Source: Candidatus Aegiribacteria sp. (lineage in GTDB: Bacteria; Fermentibacterota; Fermentibacteria; Fermentibacterales; JCC-6). From it: DNA of 64,000 nucleotides. This document shows positions 55,846 to 64,000 of the stretch, piece after piece (the first letter of the stretch is position 1; every line of letters starts with the position of its first letter). The notes below the pieces were generated by a model. That model was not told where the DNA came from. It saw only the letters and a list, made by a program, of their open reading frames with translations, and made no database searches. The stretch is taken from contig WTBT01000042.1 of assembly GCA_013138965.1 (NCBI GenBank), positions 20,956 to 84,955 on the forward strand. Reading direction: 5' to 3'. The position numbers and the translations under genes were made by a program.

Positions 55846-56940
55846 ATGAAAAAGATTCTATTCTGCATCCCAACGTTGACAGGCGGAGGTGCAGAACGTG
55901 TTTTCACTAATCTTATGAATAGTCTTAACAGAAGTAAGTACAATATAGAACTAGTTCTTCTTCATAAAAGAGGTAACTACATTTCTGAGCTCAATTCTGA
56001 CATAGTGATACATGAGCTAAAATCCGATTTAAAGGGATCTTTTTTTCGGTTACCTCGCGTAATTAGGAAGATCCGGCCTGATATTGTACTAAGCACTATA
56101 TGCTACATGAACATTGTTGCTGGGTTTTCGAGTTTCCTTCTTAGGTCTATGAAGATCAAATTCTTTGGTCGAGAAAGTGGAATACCATCAATCAGAGTAC
56201 ATTATTCAAAGAGTGTGTTGAATGCGAATTGGCTTTATAGATTCTCTTACAGGTATTTTGATAAGGTTATTTGCCAGTCAAGTGATATGCGGAAAGAAGT
56301 CCACGATATTTACAGAATTCCTTTCGAGCATATTAAAACAATCAATAATCCGATTGATATTGCTCTGGTAAGGAAAAGTGCGGTGGAGAGTACTGCACAG
56401 GGGTTTTTCAATGACAAAACCAATCTTCTGGCTGTGGGAAGACTGCACCCACAGAAGGGCTACGACTTACTTCTACAAGCATTAAGAAAAACACACAACC
56501 AGAATATTCATCTTCATATACTTGGTACAGGTGAACTGGAGAAGAAACTTAAGGTACTTACCCATGGGTTAGACCTATCGGATCGAGTATCTTTTCATGG
56601 TTTTAAATCCAATCCTTACCCATATATGATGGCAGCAAATCTGTTTGTTACAAGCTCAATAGCCGAAGGCTTTCCAAACGCATTACTCGAGGCTTTGTCT
56701 CTAGGATGTCCAGCGGTAGCGTTCGATGGAATCGGAGGAAGCAAGGAACTCATTATACCGGATATCAATGGATCACTTGTTTCTCTTGGAGATATTGATG
56801 CACTCGCAGAAGAACTGGACAGGTGTTCATCTATCCAGTACGACCGGGAAATGATTGCAAAAGATATTGGATTACGATACAATATCAAGAAAATTGTTGG
56901 ACAATATGAAGAACTGTTTGATGATTGTGCTACCGAATGA
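55846..56940 (+). CDS. GT4 family glycosyltransferase
   Basis: 364 residues. KKILFCIPTLTGGGAERVFTN is the classical GT4 start. NLLAVGRLHPQKGYDLLLQAL, then SIAEGFPNALLEALSLG and CPAVAFDGIGGSKELI show the EX7E donor motif. It adds a sugar to the growing glycan. First gene of the third plus-strand run, 33 bp before the pyruvyltransferase gene. Confidence 0.9.
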   Translation: MKKILFCIPTLTGGGAERVFTNLMNSLNRSKYNIELVLLHKRGNYISELNSDIVIHELKSDLKGSFFRLPRVIRKIRPDIVLSTICYMNIVAGFSSFLLRSMKIKFFGRESGIPSIRVHYSKSVLNANWLYRFSYRYFDKVICQSSDMRKEVHDIYRIPFEHIKTINNPIDIALVRKSAVESTAQGFFNDKTNLLAVGRLHPQKGYDLLLQALRKTHNQNIHLHILGTGELEKKLKVLTHGLDLSDRVSFHGFKSNPYPYMMAANLFVTSSIAEGFPNALLEALSLGCPAVAFDGIGGSKELIIPDINGSLVSLGDIDALAEELDRCSSIQYDREMIAKDIGLRYNIKKIVGQYEELFDDCATE

Positions 56941-56973
56941 TATTAACGCTGATACGCGGGAAATGATAACAGC

Positions 56974-58236
56974 ATGAACATATTGATATTCGAGGCATAT
57001 ACAGATGCAAATGTAGGATCATGTGCCCTTGTAGAGAATGCAATCACTGAGCTCCGAAGCAGATTTCCAGAGGCTTCAATTAAAGTAATGGCTCACAGAC
57101 CCGAGTACTTCAATAGGTTATACGGAGTTGAGACTTTTGCGGATATATTCAGATATCCTTTTCTTCAACCAAGATTCAGTCAATATCTATGGTTGCTGAA
57201 GACAATTCTATGGATGGTTTCATGTTGGATAGTTGCTCCTTTCTTTGAGCCTGGCAAGCATACTGCAAAAGGAGTTCCTTTCCGAAACAAGCTTATGCCG
57301 TTTCTCTGGGCCGATATAGCCATTAGTGTTGGTGCAGAGCGAATAAATGATAAATACTTTAAGAATATTTTGTTTTCATTGTACACTTACTCTTTAGTAA
57401 AAAGGCTTAAGAAAAAGCTGATACTGTTTCCATCAACAATCGGCCCATTCATATTCATCTGGTCCAGATATTTTGCTGAACGGGTACTACGTAAAATAGA
57501 TCTTATCTACACTAGAGATCAGCTTTCAGCAGAAATAACGGAGGGACTCATCGGAGCAGATTCAGGTAATATCTGCAAAACAATTGACTTGGCTGTTCTA
57601 CAAAAATGGATACCTCGTAAAGAAGCCTTTCAAATGATACCGGCAAACGAGATGGACAAAATTATTGGTATCTCGGCAATGCGATGGAGTTATTTCAGAA
57701 ATAGCATTGAAACCCCATTTAGTAATTATGAAGCCTATTTAAAAGAAATGATCTATCTGGCTGATACTCTGATTGATATCTATAAGATAAAGATTGTATT
57801 TTATCCAACGAACTTTAATGTACACGGCTGTCGGGAAGATGATCTGGCTACAGCACTTGAGATCAAAGATCGTATGAAAAGAAGCCAGGAAGTAACTGTT
57901 GTTGATAAACTGCCCACGCCAGCACAACTGAAAGGAATGCTTGCGTGTTCCGAGGTTAACATCACAACCCGAATGCACGCATGCATCCTGTCAACAGGTA
58001 GTGGGGTTCCAACAATATCAATCAATTATCTCTTCAAAGTTAGAGAATATATGAATTCACTTGGATTGAGCGATTTCTCCAAGGACATTGAAGAATTCAA
58101 CGCGGAATGGGCCCTGAAAGCATTTGCCAGAATTTGGCCCGAACGCAAGCGATGGCGTAAAACAATAATCAGCGCGATAGAGAGTAAATCAGAAGAACTC
58201 TCCATCGCACTGGATCGTATGTATGATATTATTTGA
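56974..58236 (+). CDS. Polysaccharide pyruvyl transferase family protein
   Basis: 420 residues. ILIFEAYTDANVGSCALVENAI, then LILFPSTIGPF, IGISAMRWSYF, TTRMHACILSTGSGVP and SINYLFKVREY match the WcaK/CsaB-type fold. The enzymes move a pyruvate ketal from phosphoenolpyruvate to a sugar. It overlaps the next gene, an FrhB-type protein, by 14 bp; the two are often neighbours in sugar loci. Confidence 0.85.
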   Translation: MNILIFEAYTDANVGSCALVENAITELRSRFPEASIKVMAHRPEYFNRLYGVETFADIFRYPFLQPRFSQYLWLLKTILWMVSCWIVAPFFEPGKHTAKGVPFRNKLMPFLWADIAISVGAERINDKYFKNILFSLYTYSLVKRLKKKLILFPSTIGPFIFIWSRYFAERVLRKIDLIYTRDQLSAEITEGLIGADSGNICKTIDLAVLQKWIPRKEAFQMIPANEMDKIIGISAMRWSYFRNSIETPFSNYEAYLKEMIYLADTLIDIYKIKIVFYPTNFNVHGCREDDLATALEIKDRMKRSQEVTVVDKLPTPAQLKGMLACSEVNITTRMHACILSTGSGVPTISINYLFKVREYMNSLGLSDFSKDIEEFNAEWALKAFARIWPERKRWRKTIISAIESKSEELSIALDRMYDII

Positions 58237-59395
58237 TGAAGCGCACAATTTTCAATATTACCCTGAAAGATGCTGCCAGTGTGGCATATGTTTAGCAGTA
58301 TGTCCAGTGAGTGCTCTTTCAAGCCAACCAGCAGATAATGGACTGTTTACGATAGGCTGCAACGAGAAAGTCTGTGTCAATTGTGGAAGATGCTCTATTG
58401 TTTGTCCTGCTCAGGATCTACCTTACAAGAAACTCACTGAAGACACATGGGCAGCCATAAAGTCTTGTCTTCTGGGACATACTCTTGATAATAAACTACG
58501 GTTCACTTCTTCATCTGGAGGTGTCGTACGAACGATCATTCACGAATTACTTGAGAAGGATTTAGTAGACGTGGCATACTGTCTTGTAGATGTACCTGAA
58601 ACGCCATGGGTCAAAGGGGAATATATCGAAAAGGAATTCGATGTATCCCGTATTTCCAACTCAACTTACCGATCTGTTCCTTTTCTGAAAAATTGCATAA
58701 CACTCGCGCCTGGGACAAAATTGCTGGTGATAGGGACTAATTGCCAACTTCTTGCCATAGAGCACTTTTACAGAGGTAGTGATGTTGAACTGCTGCAGGT
58801 CGCACTTCTCTGCAAACAACAGAAGCATGATGGATTTACCCAATTTATTAAGAGAAGGCTTGGGTTATTAAAAGACTGCGATACATCAGTTTCCTACAGG
58901 GGTAATGGTTGGCCTGGGAGAATTTCAATAAATGGAAAATTTATTAACTATGCTGATGCAGCTGCGCTACCTTTTGCAAAACGCTTGTGGACTGTTCCCG
59001 GCTGTGCATTCTGTGCTAATGCTCTAGGAGCAACAGCCGATATTACAGTTGCTGATCCATGGGAAATAGTTTCTCCAGAAGAAGCAGGTGGCGGCATGTC
59101 GTTAATAATTATCCGTACAGAACAAGGATTTGATTTGATTGAATCTGCGCGAGACTCATTGCATCTAACTGATGTGTGTAACGAAAAGGTACTACAATCT
59201 ATTAACTGGTCAAGTATTCAGAAGAAGGTTTCATCTATTTCCGTTCGACTCGGGAAAAAGAATGATCTACCCTCACGGGTCCGAATGTATCTGTTGGATA
59301 TTCAGAAAAGATTACTCGAATGGTATCTTGATAGAGTGTGCCCTCCAAGATTTATCTTAAAAGCACTTTCGAGGTTGTTACCGCCAGGCATTTAG
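58223..59395 (+). CDS. FrhB-like ferredoxin-type protein of a sugar locus
   Basis: 390 residues. Two 4Fe-4S motifs lie at the N-terminus: CCQCGICLAVCP and CVNCGRCSIVCP. The body has SSSGGVVRTIIHELLEKD and CKQQKHDGFTQ, the F420-hydrogenase beta-subunit fold. These proteins bind flavin or F420; in sugar loci they may give electrons for a sugar or pyruvyl modification. It overlaps the pyruvyltransferase gene by 14 bp. Confidence 0.85.
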   Translation: MILFDEAHNFQYYPERCCQCGICLAVCPVSALSSQPADNGLFTIGCNEKVCVNCGRCSIVCPAQDLPYKKLTEDTWAAIKSCLLGHTLDNKLRFTSSSGGVVRTIIHELLEKDLVDVAYCLVDVPETPWVKGEYIEKEFDVSRISNSTYRSVPFLKNCITLAPGTKLLVIGTNCQLLAIEHFYRGSDVELLQVALLCKQQKHDGFTQFIKRRLGLLKDCDTSVSYRGNGWPGRISINGKFINYADAAALPFAKRLWTVPGCAFCANALGATADITVADPWEIVSPEEAGGGMSLIIIRTEQGFDLIESARDSLHLTDVCNEKVLQSINWSSIQKKVSSISVRLGKKNDLPSRVRMYLLDIQKRLLEWYLDRVCPPRFILKALSRLLPPGI

Positions 59396-59527
59396 CTGAT
59401 GGTATGTTATATATATATTGCTAATATATGACCATAATTAGGAATGTTCATATTCTGTGCTTACTGAATGATCCTACTTATATCATTCATGCAAAATCCT
59501 CTTAGTGGTTTAGAAAAAGGGGTTCTA

Positions 59528-60781
59528 TTGAAAATCCTCTTCATTTTAACCTATCTGTACCCCCGCGGCGGAGATAGTAATCATGCTTCCTCCGTTGCTG
59601 AAGGTCTTAAGAAGAAGGATCATAAGGTTGAGTTTTTTGGTATGGAGGATAAGAGGAATTTTTCAGATCTTCCTGGACCACTTGCGCCAAATGTTGACTT
59701 CAGAGAGTTGATGAATTCAAGATCGCGGCTGCGATTTCTGAAAACACTCAGATCAGTTTACTCTTATTCCTCAAAGAAGGCACTGATGGAATTCATCGAA
59801 AATCACGGACCATTCGATTTGGCTCATGTTCATAGTGTTCATTATCAGCTGACTATGTCTGTTCTGGATGTTCTGAAAGACAAGCACATTCCATTTATCT
59901 GGACCTTGCATGATTACAAACTAATTTGCCCGAATACCTCGCTCTTTAATGAGAAAATAGGCAAGCCATGTTCAAGTATGGGGAAAGGAGCACCCTTCTG
60001 CGTTGCCTGGCACAGGTGTAAAAAAGGAAATCTACCTGCAAGTCTTCTTACTGCATTAGAAAGCAGTTTCAACAATATAGGCGGCTACTATGAATATCCT
60101 GCCTGCTATATCGCACCGAGTACCTTCCTCGGAGAACTCATCGGAAGAAGAAAAATTACTACCAGGCCAATTCGGATAATGCCGAACTTCTCCCCTATCA
60201 GACCGGTGGACTCTCCAGAATCTCTTGGCAAAGATATCCTCTACATTGGCAGACTCGTTCAAGGCAAAGGTATAGATCTGCTTCTAAAAGCATTCTCCAA
60301 AACTCTTGAGACAGTTTCAGGGAATCTGATCATTGTTGGGTCTGGTCAGAAAGAAGAGGAACTAAAGGCACTAGCAAGTGGTCTTCTTCCAGAAAGCAGA
60401 TACTCTTTTACAGGACAGGTGGGCTCCGCCGAAGAGATATCTGAATACTACAACAGGGCGGGATGCGTAGTTCTTTCGCCTGTATGGTTCGAGAATCTGC
60501 CGCTATCCATACTCGAAGCTTTTTCTTTTGCCAGGCCGGTAATAGCATCTGATATTGGCGGAATACCGGAATTGGTAATAGATGGAGAAACAGGCATACT
60601 GTTTGAACCTGGTTCTGTAGAAGGCCTTGCTGAAGGACTAATAGAACTGAATGATGATACAGAAGCAGCAAAGTTAATGGGCATTAACGGATGGAACATG
60701 GTAAAAATTAAGTTCTCAAAAAAAGCATATATTTCAAGGCTTCTTAATCTTTATTCTGATGTTCTTCAAGGGAGTAGATAA
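59528..60781 (+). CDS. GT4 family glycosyltransferase
   Basis: 417 residues from TTG 59528 (AAGGGG five bases upstream), which begins the usual KILFILTYLYPRGG strand; the frame is open to 59468. FIWTLHDYKLICPN, then DILYIGRLVQGKGIDLLLKAF and SPVWFENLPLSILEAFSFARP show a complete GT4. Three bases separate it from the radical SAM gene. Confidence 0.87.
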   Translation: MKILFILTYLYPRGGDSNHASSVAEGLKKKDHKVEFFGMEDKRNFSDLPGPLAPNVDFRELMNSRSRLRFLKTLRSVYSYSSKKALMEFIENHGPFDLAHVHSVHYQLTMSVLDVLKDKHIPFIWTLHDYKLICPNTSLFNEKIGKPCSSMGKGAPFCVAWHRCKKGNLPASLLTALESSFNNIGGYYEYPACYIAPSTFLGELIGRRKITTRPIRIMPNFSPIRPVDSPESLGKDILYIGRLVQGKGIDLLLKAFSKTLETVSGNLIIVGSGQKEEELKALASGLLPESRYSFTGQVGSAEEISEYYNRAGCVVLSPVWFENLPLSILEAFSFARPVIASDIGGIPELVIDGETGILFEPGSVEGLAEGLIELNDDTEAAKLMGINGWNMVKIKFSKKAYISRLLNLYSDVLQGSR

Positions 60782-60784
60782 CAG

Positions 60785-61795
60785 GTGGAAGCTAATATCA
60801 TCACTACATATCGATGCAATGCGCGATGCGGCATGTGCGAGATATGGAAATATCCGACTTCTCCCTCTGAAGAGTTCGATCCTGAAATACTCAGAAAGCT
60901 ACCAACCGGGATAAAGCGACTGAACATCACCGGTGGTGATCCGACGTTACGGCAGGACCTTTCGAAGATCGTTGAAATTCTGAGCACAAAGACCGATCAT
61001 CTGGAAATAAGCACGAATGGATATTTGACAGATGTACTTGATAGAATTACGCAGAAGCATCCTGAACTATGTATCCGCATAAGTATAGAAGGTCTTCCAG
61101 AGCTGAATGACAAGCTTAGAGGTTTGAAAAACGGGTTTGACCATGCTTTGCGGACTTTCCTGAAACTCAGAGCTAATGGCGTAAGTAATCTTGGTTTTGC
61201 CATGACTATTTCAGGTGAGAATGTAAGAGATCTTCTTGATGTTTACGATATGTGCGTTCAGCGGGATTGCCAGCTGGCCAATGCGGCGGTTCATAACTCC
61301 TTCTATTTTCATAAATCTGATAATGCTATTGAAAACAAGAAGGAGGTGGAAGAAATAATGAAACAGTTCATTATTGCACTTCTTACTTCCAGGAGACGGA
61401 GCTTAAGGGGAAGAGTTAAGGACTGGTTCAGGGCATATATCAATCTGGGTTTGCTTCATCATATCAAGGGCGTTGAAAGAACTTTGCCGTGCGGTGCGGC
61501 ATTTGATTCTTTTTTCATTGATCCTCGTGGATTGATGCTTGCATGTAATGGATCAGATGAACCGATGATTATGGGGGACTTGAATACACAGGGATTCGAT
61601 GAAATCTGGAACAGTGAACGGGCTGATCAGGTCAGAAAGCAGGTTTCGTCCTGCAGCAAGAATTGTTGGATGACAGGCACAGCTGTTCCAGCAATGCGGA
61701 AACATCCTATGGATCCTATTAAGTGGGTATTCTCTTCAAAACTGAAAATGTTTTTCGGAAAATCACCAAATTTCAGACTACCGGAGAAAAAATGA
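60785..61795 (+). CDS. Radical SAM protein with SPASM-type tail (glycan locus copy 2)
   Basis: 336 residues, GTG start. CNARCGMC (CxxxCxxC, about 11-18) binds the 4Fe-4S cluster; RLNITGGDPTLR and ISTNGYL fit the fold. The C-terminal cysteines (LPCGAAF, LACNGSDE, CSKNC) form an auxiliary cluster site. Its substrate is unknown. The stop codon overlaps the next ATG (ATGA), so it is tightly coupled to a GT4 gene. Confidence 0.82.
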   Translation: MEANIITTYRCNARCGMCEIWKYPTSPSEEFDPEILRKLPTGIKRLNITGGDPTLRQDLSKIVEILSTKTDHLEISTNGYLTDVLDRITQKHPELCIRISIEGLPELNDKLRGLKNGFDHALRTFLKLRANGVSNLGFAMTISGENVRDLLDVYDMCVQRDCQLANAAVHNSFYFHKSDNAIENKKEVEEIMKQFIIALLTSRRRSLRGRVKDWFRAYINLGLLHHIKGVERTLPCGAAFDSFFIDPRGLMLACNGSDEPMIMGDLNTQGFDEIWNSERADQVRKQVSSCSKNCWMTGTAVPAMRKHPMDPIKWVFSSKLKMFFGKSPNFRLPEKK

Positions 61796-62886
61796 GAATT
61801 TCAATCATTGGTGCCAAGGGCATTCCTGGACATCATGGAGTAGAGAATGTTCTGCAGATGGTTGCTACAAGGTTGGTTAAACTCGGACATGAGGTTACAA
61901 TTCTTGGATATAATTCTTATCTTTCCGGTCTTAAAACCTATGAAGGTAGCAATCTGATAGGCTTTGACGGATCAAAGCATTACAGCCTGGAAATGCCTTC
62001 TCATATTCTGAAGGAAGTGGCATTCCTGAAAAGCTCAACCTCTAAATTTGATGTGGTTCACATTCAAAGCGTTGATCCATGTTTACTTGCTCTGTCCTTG
62101 AGGAAGCACTTTCCGATTGTCGCTACTTCCCATGGTCGAGTATATATGCGAAAAGAAATCGGGCTGATTCGGAAAATAGCATCTAGACTCGCAGAACGCG
62201 CATTCATGACTAAGAGCTTTGTGAAAACAGCAGTATCACCTGTTGATGCAGTCTACTATCAAAAGCGCTATTCAGAGGAAGTAAAATACATTCCCAACGG
62301 TCTTGAGACGCCAGATACAATACAAAAAGAACCTCTTACGAAATGGAATCTATTACCTAATAAGTATCTTCTGTTTTCTGCTGGCAGGATAATACCTTCA
62401 AAGGGATTACATGTTGTTCTCAATGCATATGACCGACTTAATACTGACATCCCGCTTGTCATAGTCGGTGGACCAGGATATGACGGATCGTATTTCAAAA
62501 GGATGAAACTGCTTGCATCTGAAAAAGTTATTTTCACTGGTTTCATCTCTGACGATTCCCTCTGGTCAATTTACGGTAATGCACTGGTTTCTTTGTTTCC
62601 GTCAGAATATGAAGCACAAAGCATGACCCTGCTGGAATTTATAAGCCTAAGAGTACCTGTTATTTACAGTGATATTCCAGAGAATAAGGCAGTAGCAGAT
62701 GGTATAGGAATGCCATTTCAGATGGGCAATCCTGAGTCTTTCGCTGCTGTTATCAGTTCCTTTCTGAAAGATTCGGGTGCAACAGCGAAAGTTTTTGAAA
62801 TGGCTGATGAAATTCGGAGCAGGCATGATTGGGATCGAATAACAGAGCAATATGTAGAATGTTACTTGGAGTCCATGAATAGTTAA
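61792..62886 (+). CDS. GT4 family glycosyltransferase
   Basis: 364 residues from ATG 61792 (GGAG six bases before, ATGA overlap with the radical SAM gene). ISIIGAKGIPGHHGVENVLQ is a typical GT4 start; YLLFSAGRIIPSKGLHVVL and FPSEYEAQSMTLLEFISLRVP give the donor motif. It is the last gene of this run. Confidence 0.88.
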   Translation: MRISIIGAKGIPGHHGVENVLQMVATRLVKLGHEVTILGYNSYLSGLKTYEGSNLIGFDGSKHYSLEMPSHILKEVAFLKSSTSKFDVVHIQSVDPCLLALSLRKHFPIVATSHGRVYMRKEIGLIRKIASRLAERAFMTKSFVKTAVSPVDAVYYQKRYSEEVKYIPNGLETPDTIQKEPLTKWNLLPNKYLLFSAGRIIPSKGLHVVLNAYDRLNTDIPLVIVGGPGYDGSYFKRMKLLASEKVIFTGFISDDSLWSIYGNALVSLFPSEYEAQSMTLLEFISLRVPVIYSDIPENKAVADGIGMPFQMGNPESFAAVISSFLKDSGATAKVFEMADEIRSRHDWDRITEQYVECYLESMNS

Positions 62887-63195
62887 ATGATAAACTAGTA
62901 ATATCATATAACAGACATACAGATTCGGTATCCGTGTTTCTATAATGAAGTTAATTAATGATCAGCTTATTCACCGATTCAGGATGAAGCAAGGATTCTC
63001 TTGAGAATCATGAAATATGCAGTACTTCCAAATTCTTGCGATAATATTGTTGATTAGTGATATTATTCTTGATCAACAGGGTTACTTACGAATTAGTCGA
63101 GATTGAGAATATTTCTGCTCAAACGCATGCTTGACCTCCATTTAATTAGGCGCTTAACATGGCACTGAATGGATTATACTGAAAGAGAGAGCGTA
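62887..63195. other. Gap before the last membrane gene
   Basis: About 310 bp without coding potential. It holds a small perfect palindrome (GATTCTC-tt-GAGAATC, 62994-63009) and a weak promoter candidate at 63131-63160. Confidence 0.45.
63131..63160 (+). promoter_or_regulatory. Weak promoter candidate
   Basis: TTGACC (63131-63136), 18-bp spacer, TAACAT (63155-63160), ending 36 bp before the likely start codon at 63196. Confidence 0.3.
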
Positions 63196-63760
63196 ATGTA
63201 TCAAATTCAATCATGGGCTGCGCGAATTCAAGCAAGAGATTGGATTAAAGTCGGTGGGCGCGCTTTCACTGCCATCTGTTTACTTTCTCTTTTAGTATTT
63301 CCAATTATTGGTTCACAGGTTTACTTCAGACACGATGACGCGAGTTTCATTCACTGGGCTTCTGATTTCCAGGGCAGATTCACTGATGTTTTCAGTAAGA
63401 ACCCCGACGCGAACAGCTGGGGTAATATGCCGGGCATGGGATATTATCGTCCTACGCTCTACATTATTGCTTTATGGCTTGTTAAAACATTCGGACCTAG
63501 ACCTGATATCTTAATGGCATTTGCTGGGGCTGCTATGGCTCTAACATTATTACTATATCTATTGATAATTCGTAGAGGGTTCTCGAGCTTCACCAGCAAC
63601 ATAGCTTTGATCCTTGTCGGATTGTTATATAACGGACTTCTCTACCAGGCATTTCGCTTGCTTGTACCTTTCAGTTATTTTCTGGAGATGCTTGCTATTG
63701 GCGCGTTACTTATTGCCCTCAGTAAAAAGATACGAATCAAACAAAGGATCATACTACTTA
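63196..63760 (+). pseudogene. GT39-like membrane protein, C-terminus cut off by a mobile element
   Basis: About 188 codons from ATG 63196 (GAGAG upstream). Three to four hydrophobic segments are visible. FRHDDASFIHWASDF and GYYRPTLYIIALWL are the first periplasmic loop of GT-C type sugar transferases. The protein sequence becomes unlike a membrane protein after SKKIRIKQ (about 63750), where a GC-richer frame of the opposite strand begins, so roughly two thirds of the protein are missing. Confidence 0.6.
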
Positions 63761-63784
63761 GATGGCACCGACAGAATTCAATAA

Positions 63785-64000
63785 TCATACAGCAAGCCGC
63801 AACTGATATTTTTCAATCCGATGGGTATTTCTCACCCGAAGATGGAAATATTCCAAACTCAACCTGATCTGATCCCGAATTGCGCGTAAACAGCCCTCAA
63901 TCATGGCAGATACCCTATCTTCTGAACTCCATGGAACCCGTTTCCTTACATATTCACGTACTTTCTCGCTTCTGGCCGCCTGCAGGATGTTCCAGCCCGC
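63785..64000 (-). CDS. C-terminal part of an unidentified protein, probably a transposase
   Basis: The minus strand is open from the window end to TGA at 63785 (72 codons). It reads LQAARSEKVREYVRKRVPW, then DQIRLSLEYFHLRVRN. The GC content is higher than that of the neighbouring glycan genes, and the frame interrupts a membrane-protein gene, which fits a mobile-element protein. The family is not recognised; more sequence is needed. Confidence 0.4.
   Translation of the reverse strand, partial: AGWNILQAARSEKVREYVRKRVPWSSEDRVSAMIEGCLRAIRDQIRLSLEYFHLRVRNTHRIEKYQLRLAV

Overview
The window looks like a chromosomal piece of an uncultivated Gram-negative bacterium. It has a TonB-dependent outer-membrane receptor, lipoproteins with clear lipoboxes, an ABC-type polysaccharide exporter and no phage genes. 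An FCB-type or similar candidate-phylum lineage is possible (carboxypeptidase-like/TonB receptor, S41 lipoprotein, bifunctional Sat/CysC), but no rRNA or universal marker gene lies in the window, so this is weak inference.

Layout. (1) 1-9.2 kb is ordinary chromosome: the end of a glyoxalase II-like hydrolase, a sigma-70-family (ECF-like) factor with a small membrane protein, an S41-like lipoprotein that seems to lack its catalytic serine, a receptor plus beta-propeller lipoprotein pair, a PAS/PAS hybrid histidine kinase and a tautomerase. (2) 9.6-21.7 kb is a patchwork accessory island. It holds two intact AAA_14/DUF4143 ATPases and a beheaded third, two paralogous DUF7309/DUF6930 proteins (one intact with a pRiA4b ORF-3 domain, one broken), a LexA-type winged-helix protein, a HipBA toxin-antitoxin pair, a Fic protein and many short remnants of the same families (DUF3368/PIN toxin tail, pRiA4b piece, LexA tail, ATPase piece). 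Short direct repeats show that these families were duplicated and partly deleted in place. (3) 21.8-24.9 kb is an AbrB-like gene, a TauE/SafE transporter and a fused ATP sulfurylase/APS kinase, a likely PAPS-supply operon.

(4) 25.0-63.7 kb is a large, mostly AT-rich surface-glycan locus. A plus-strand run (25.0-39.1 kb) encodes a GDP-fucose synthase-like enzyme, a Wzm/Wzt exporter, two PAPS-type sulfotransferases, a stand-alone RapZ C-terminal domain, a GT2-methyltransferase fusion, a radical SAM/SPASM protein, a GT2-DUF268 fusion, further glycosyltransferases and a Wzy/WaaL-like membrane protein. It meets, tail to tail with a 23-bp overlap, a nine-gene minus-strand run (39.1-49.3 kb) with a probable UDP-L-FucNAc or UDP-L-QuiNAc pathway, four GT4 transferases, a CapA-like phosphatase and an ATP-grasp ligase. 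A last plus-strand run (55.8-62.9 kb) has four more sugar genes including pyruvyltransferase, an FrhB-like Fe-S protein and a second radical SAM protein.

The glycan runs are separated by insertion-sequence wreckage. At 49.5-50.4 kb there is an ISNCY-type transposase broken at a perfect 42-bp palindrome. At 52.5-55.7 kb there is an apparently intact IS110/IS1111-type element with a long non-coding right side, followed by end-to-end fragments of IS3, IS21 (IstB) and IS1380 transposases. A further unidentified element cuts off the last gene at the window end. Taken together, the sulfate transporter, PAPS synthesis, sulfotransferases and ABC exporter suggest that the cell makes a sulfated, ABC-exported surface polysaccharide.
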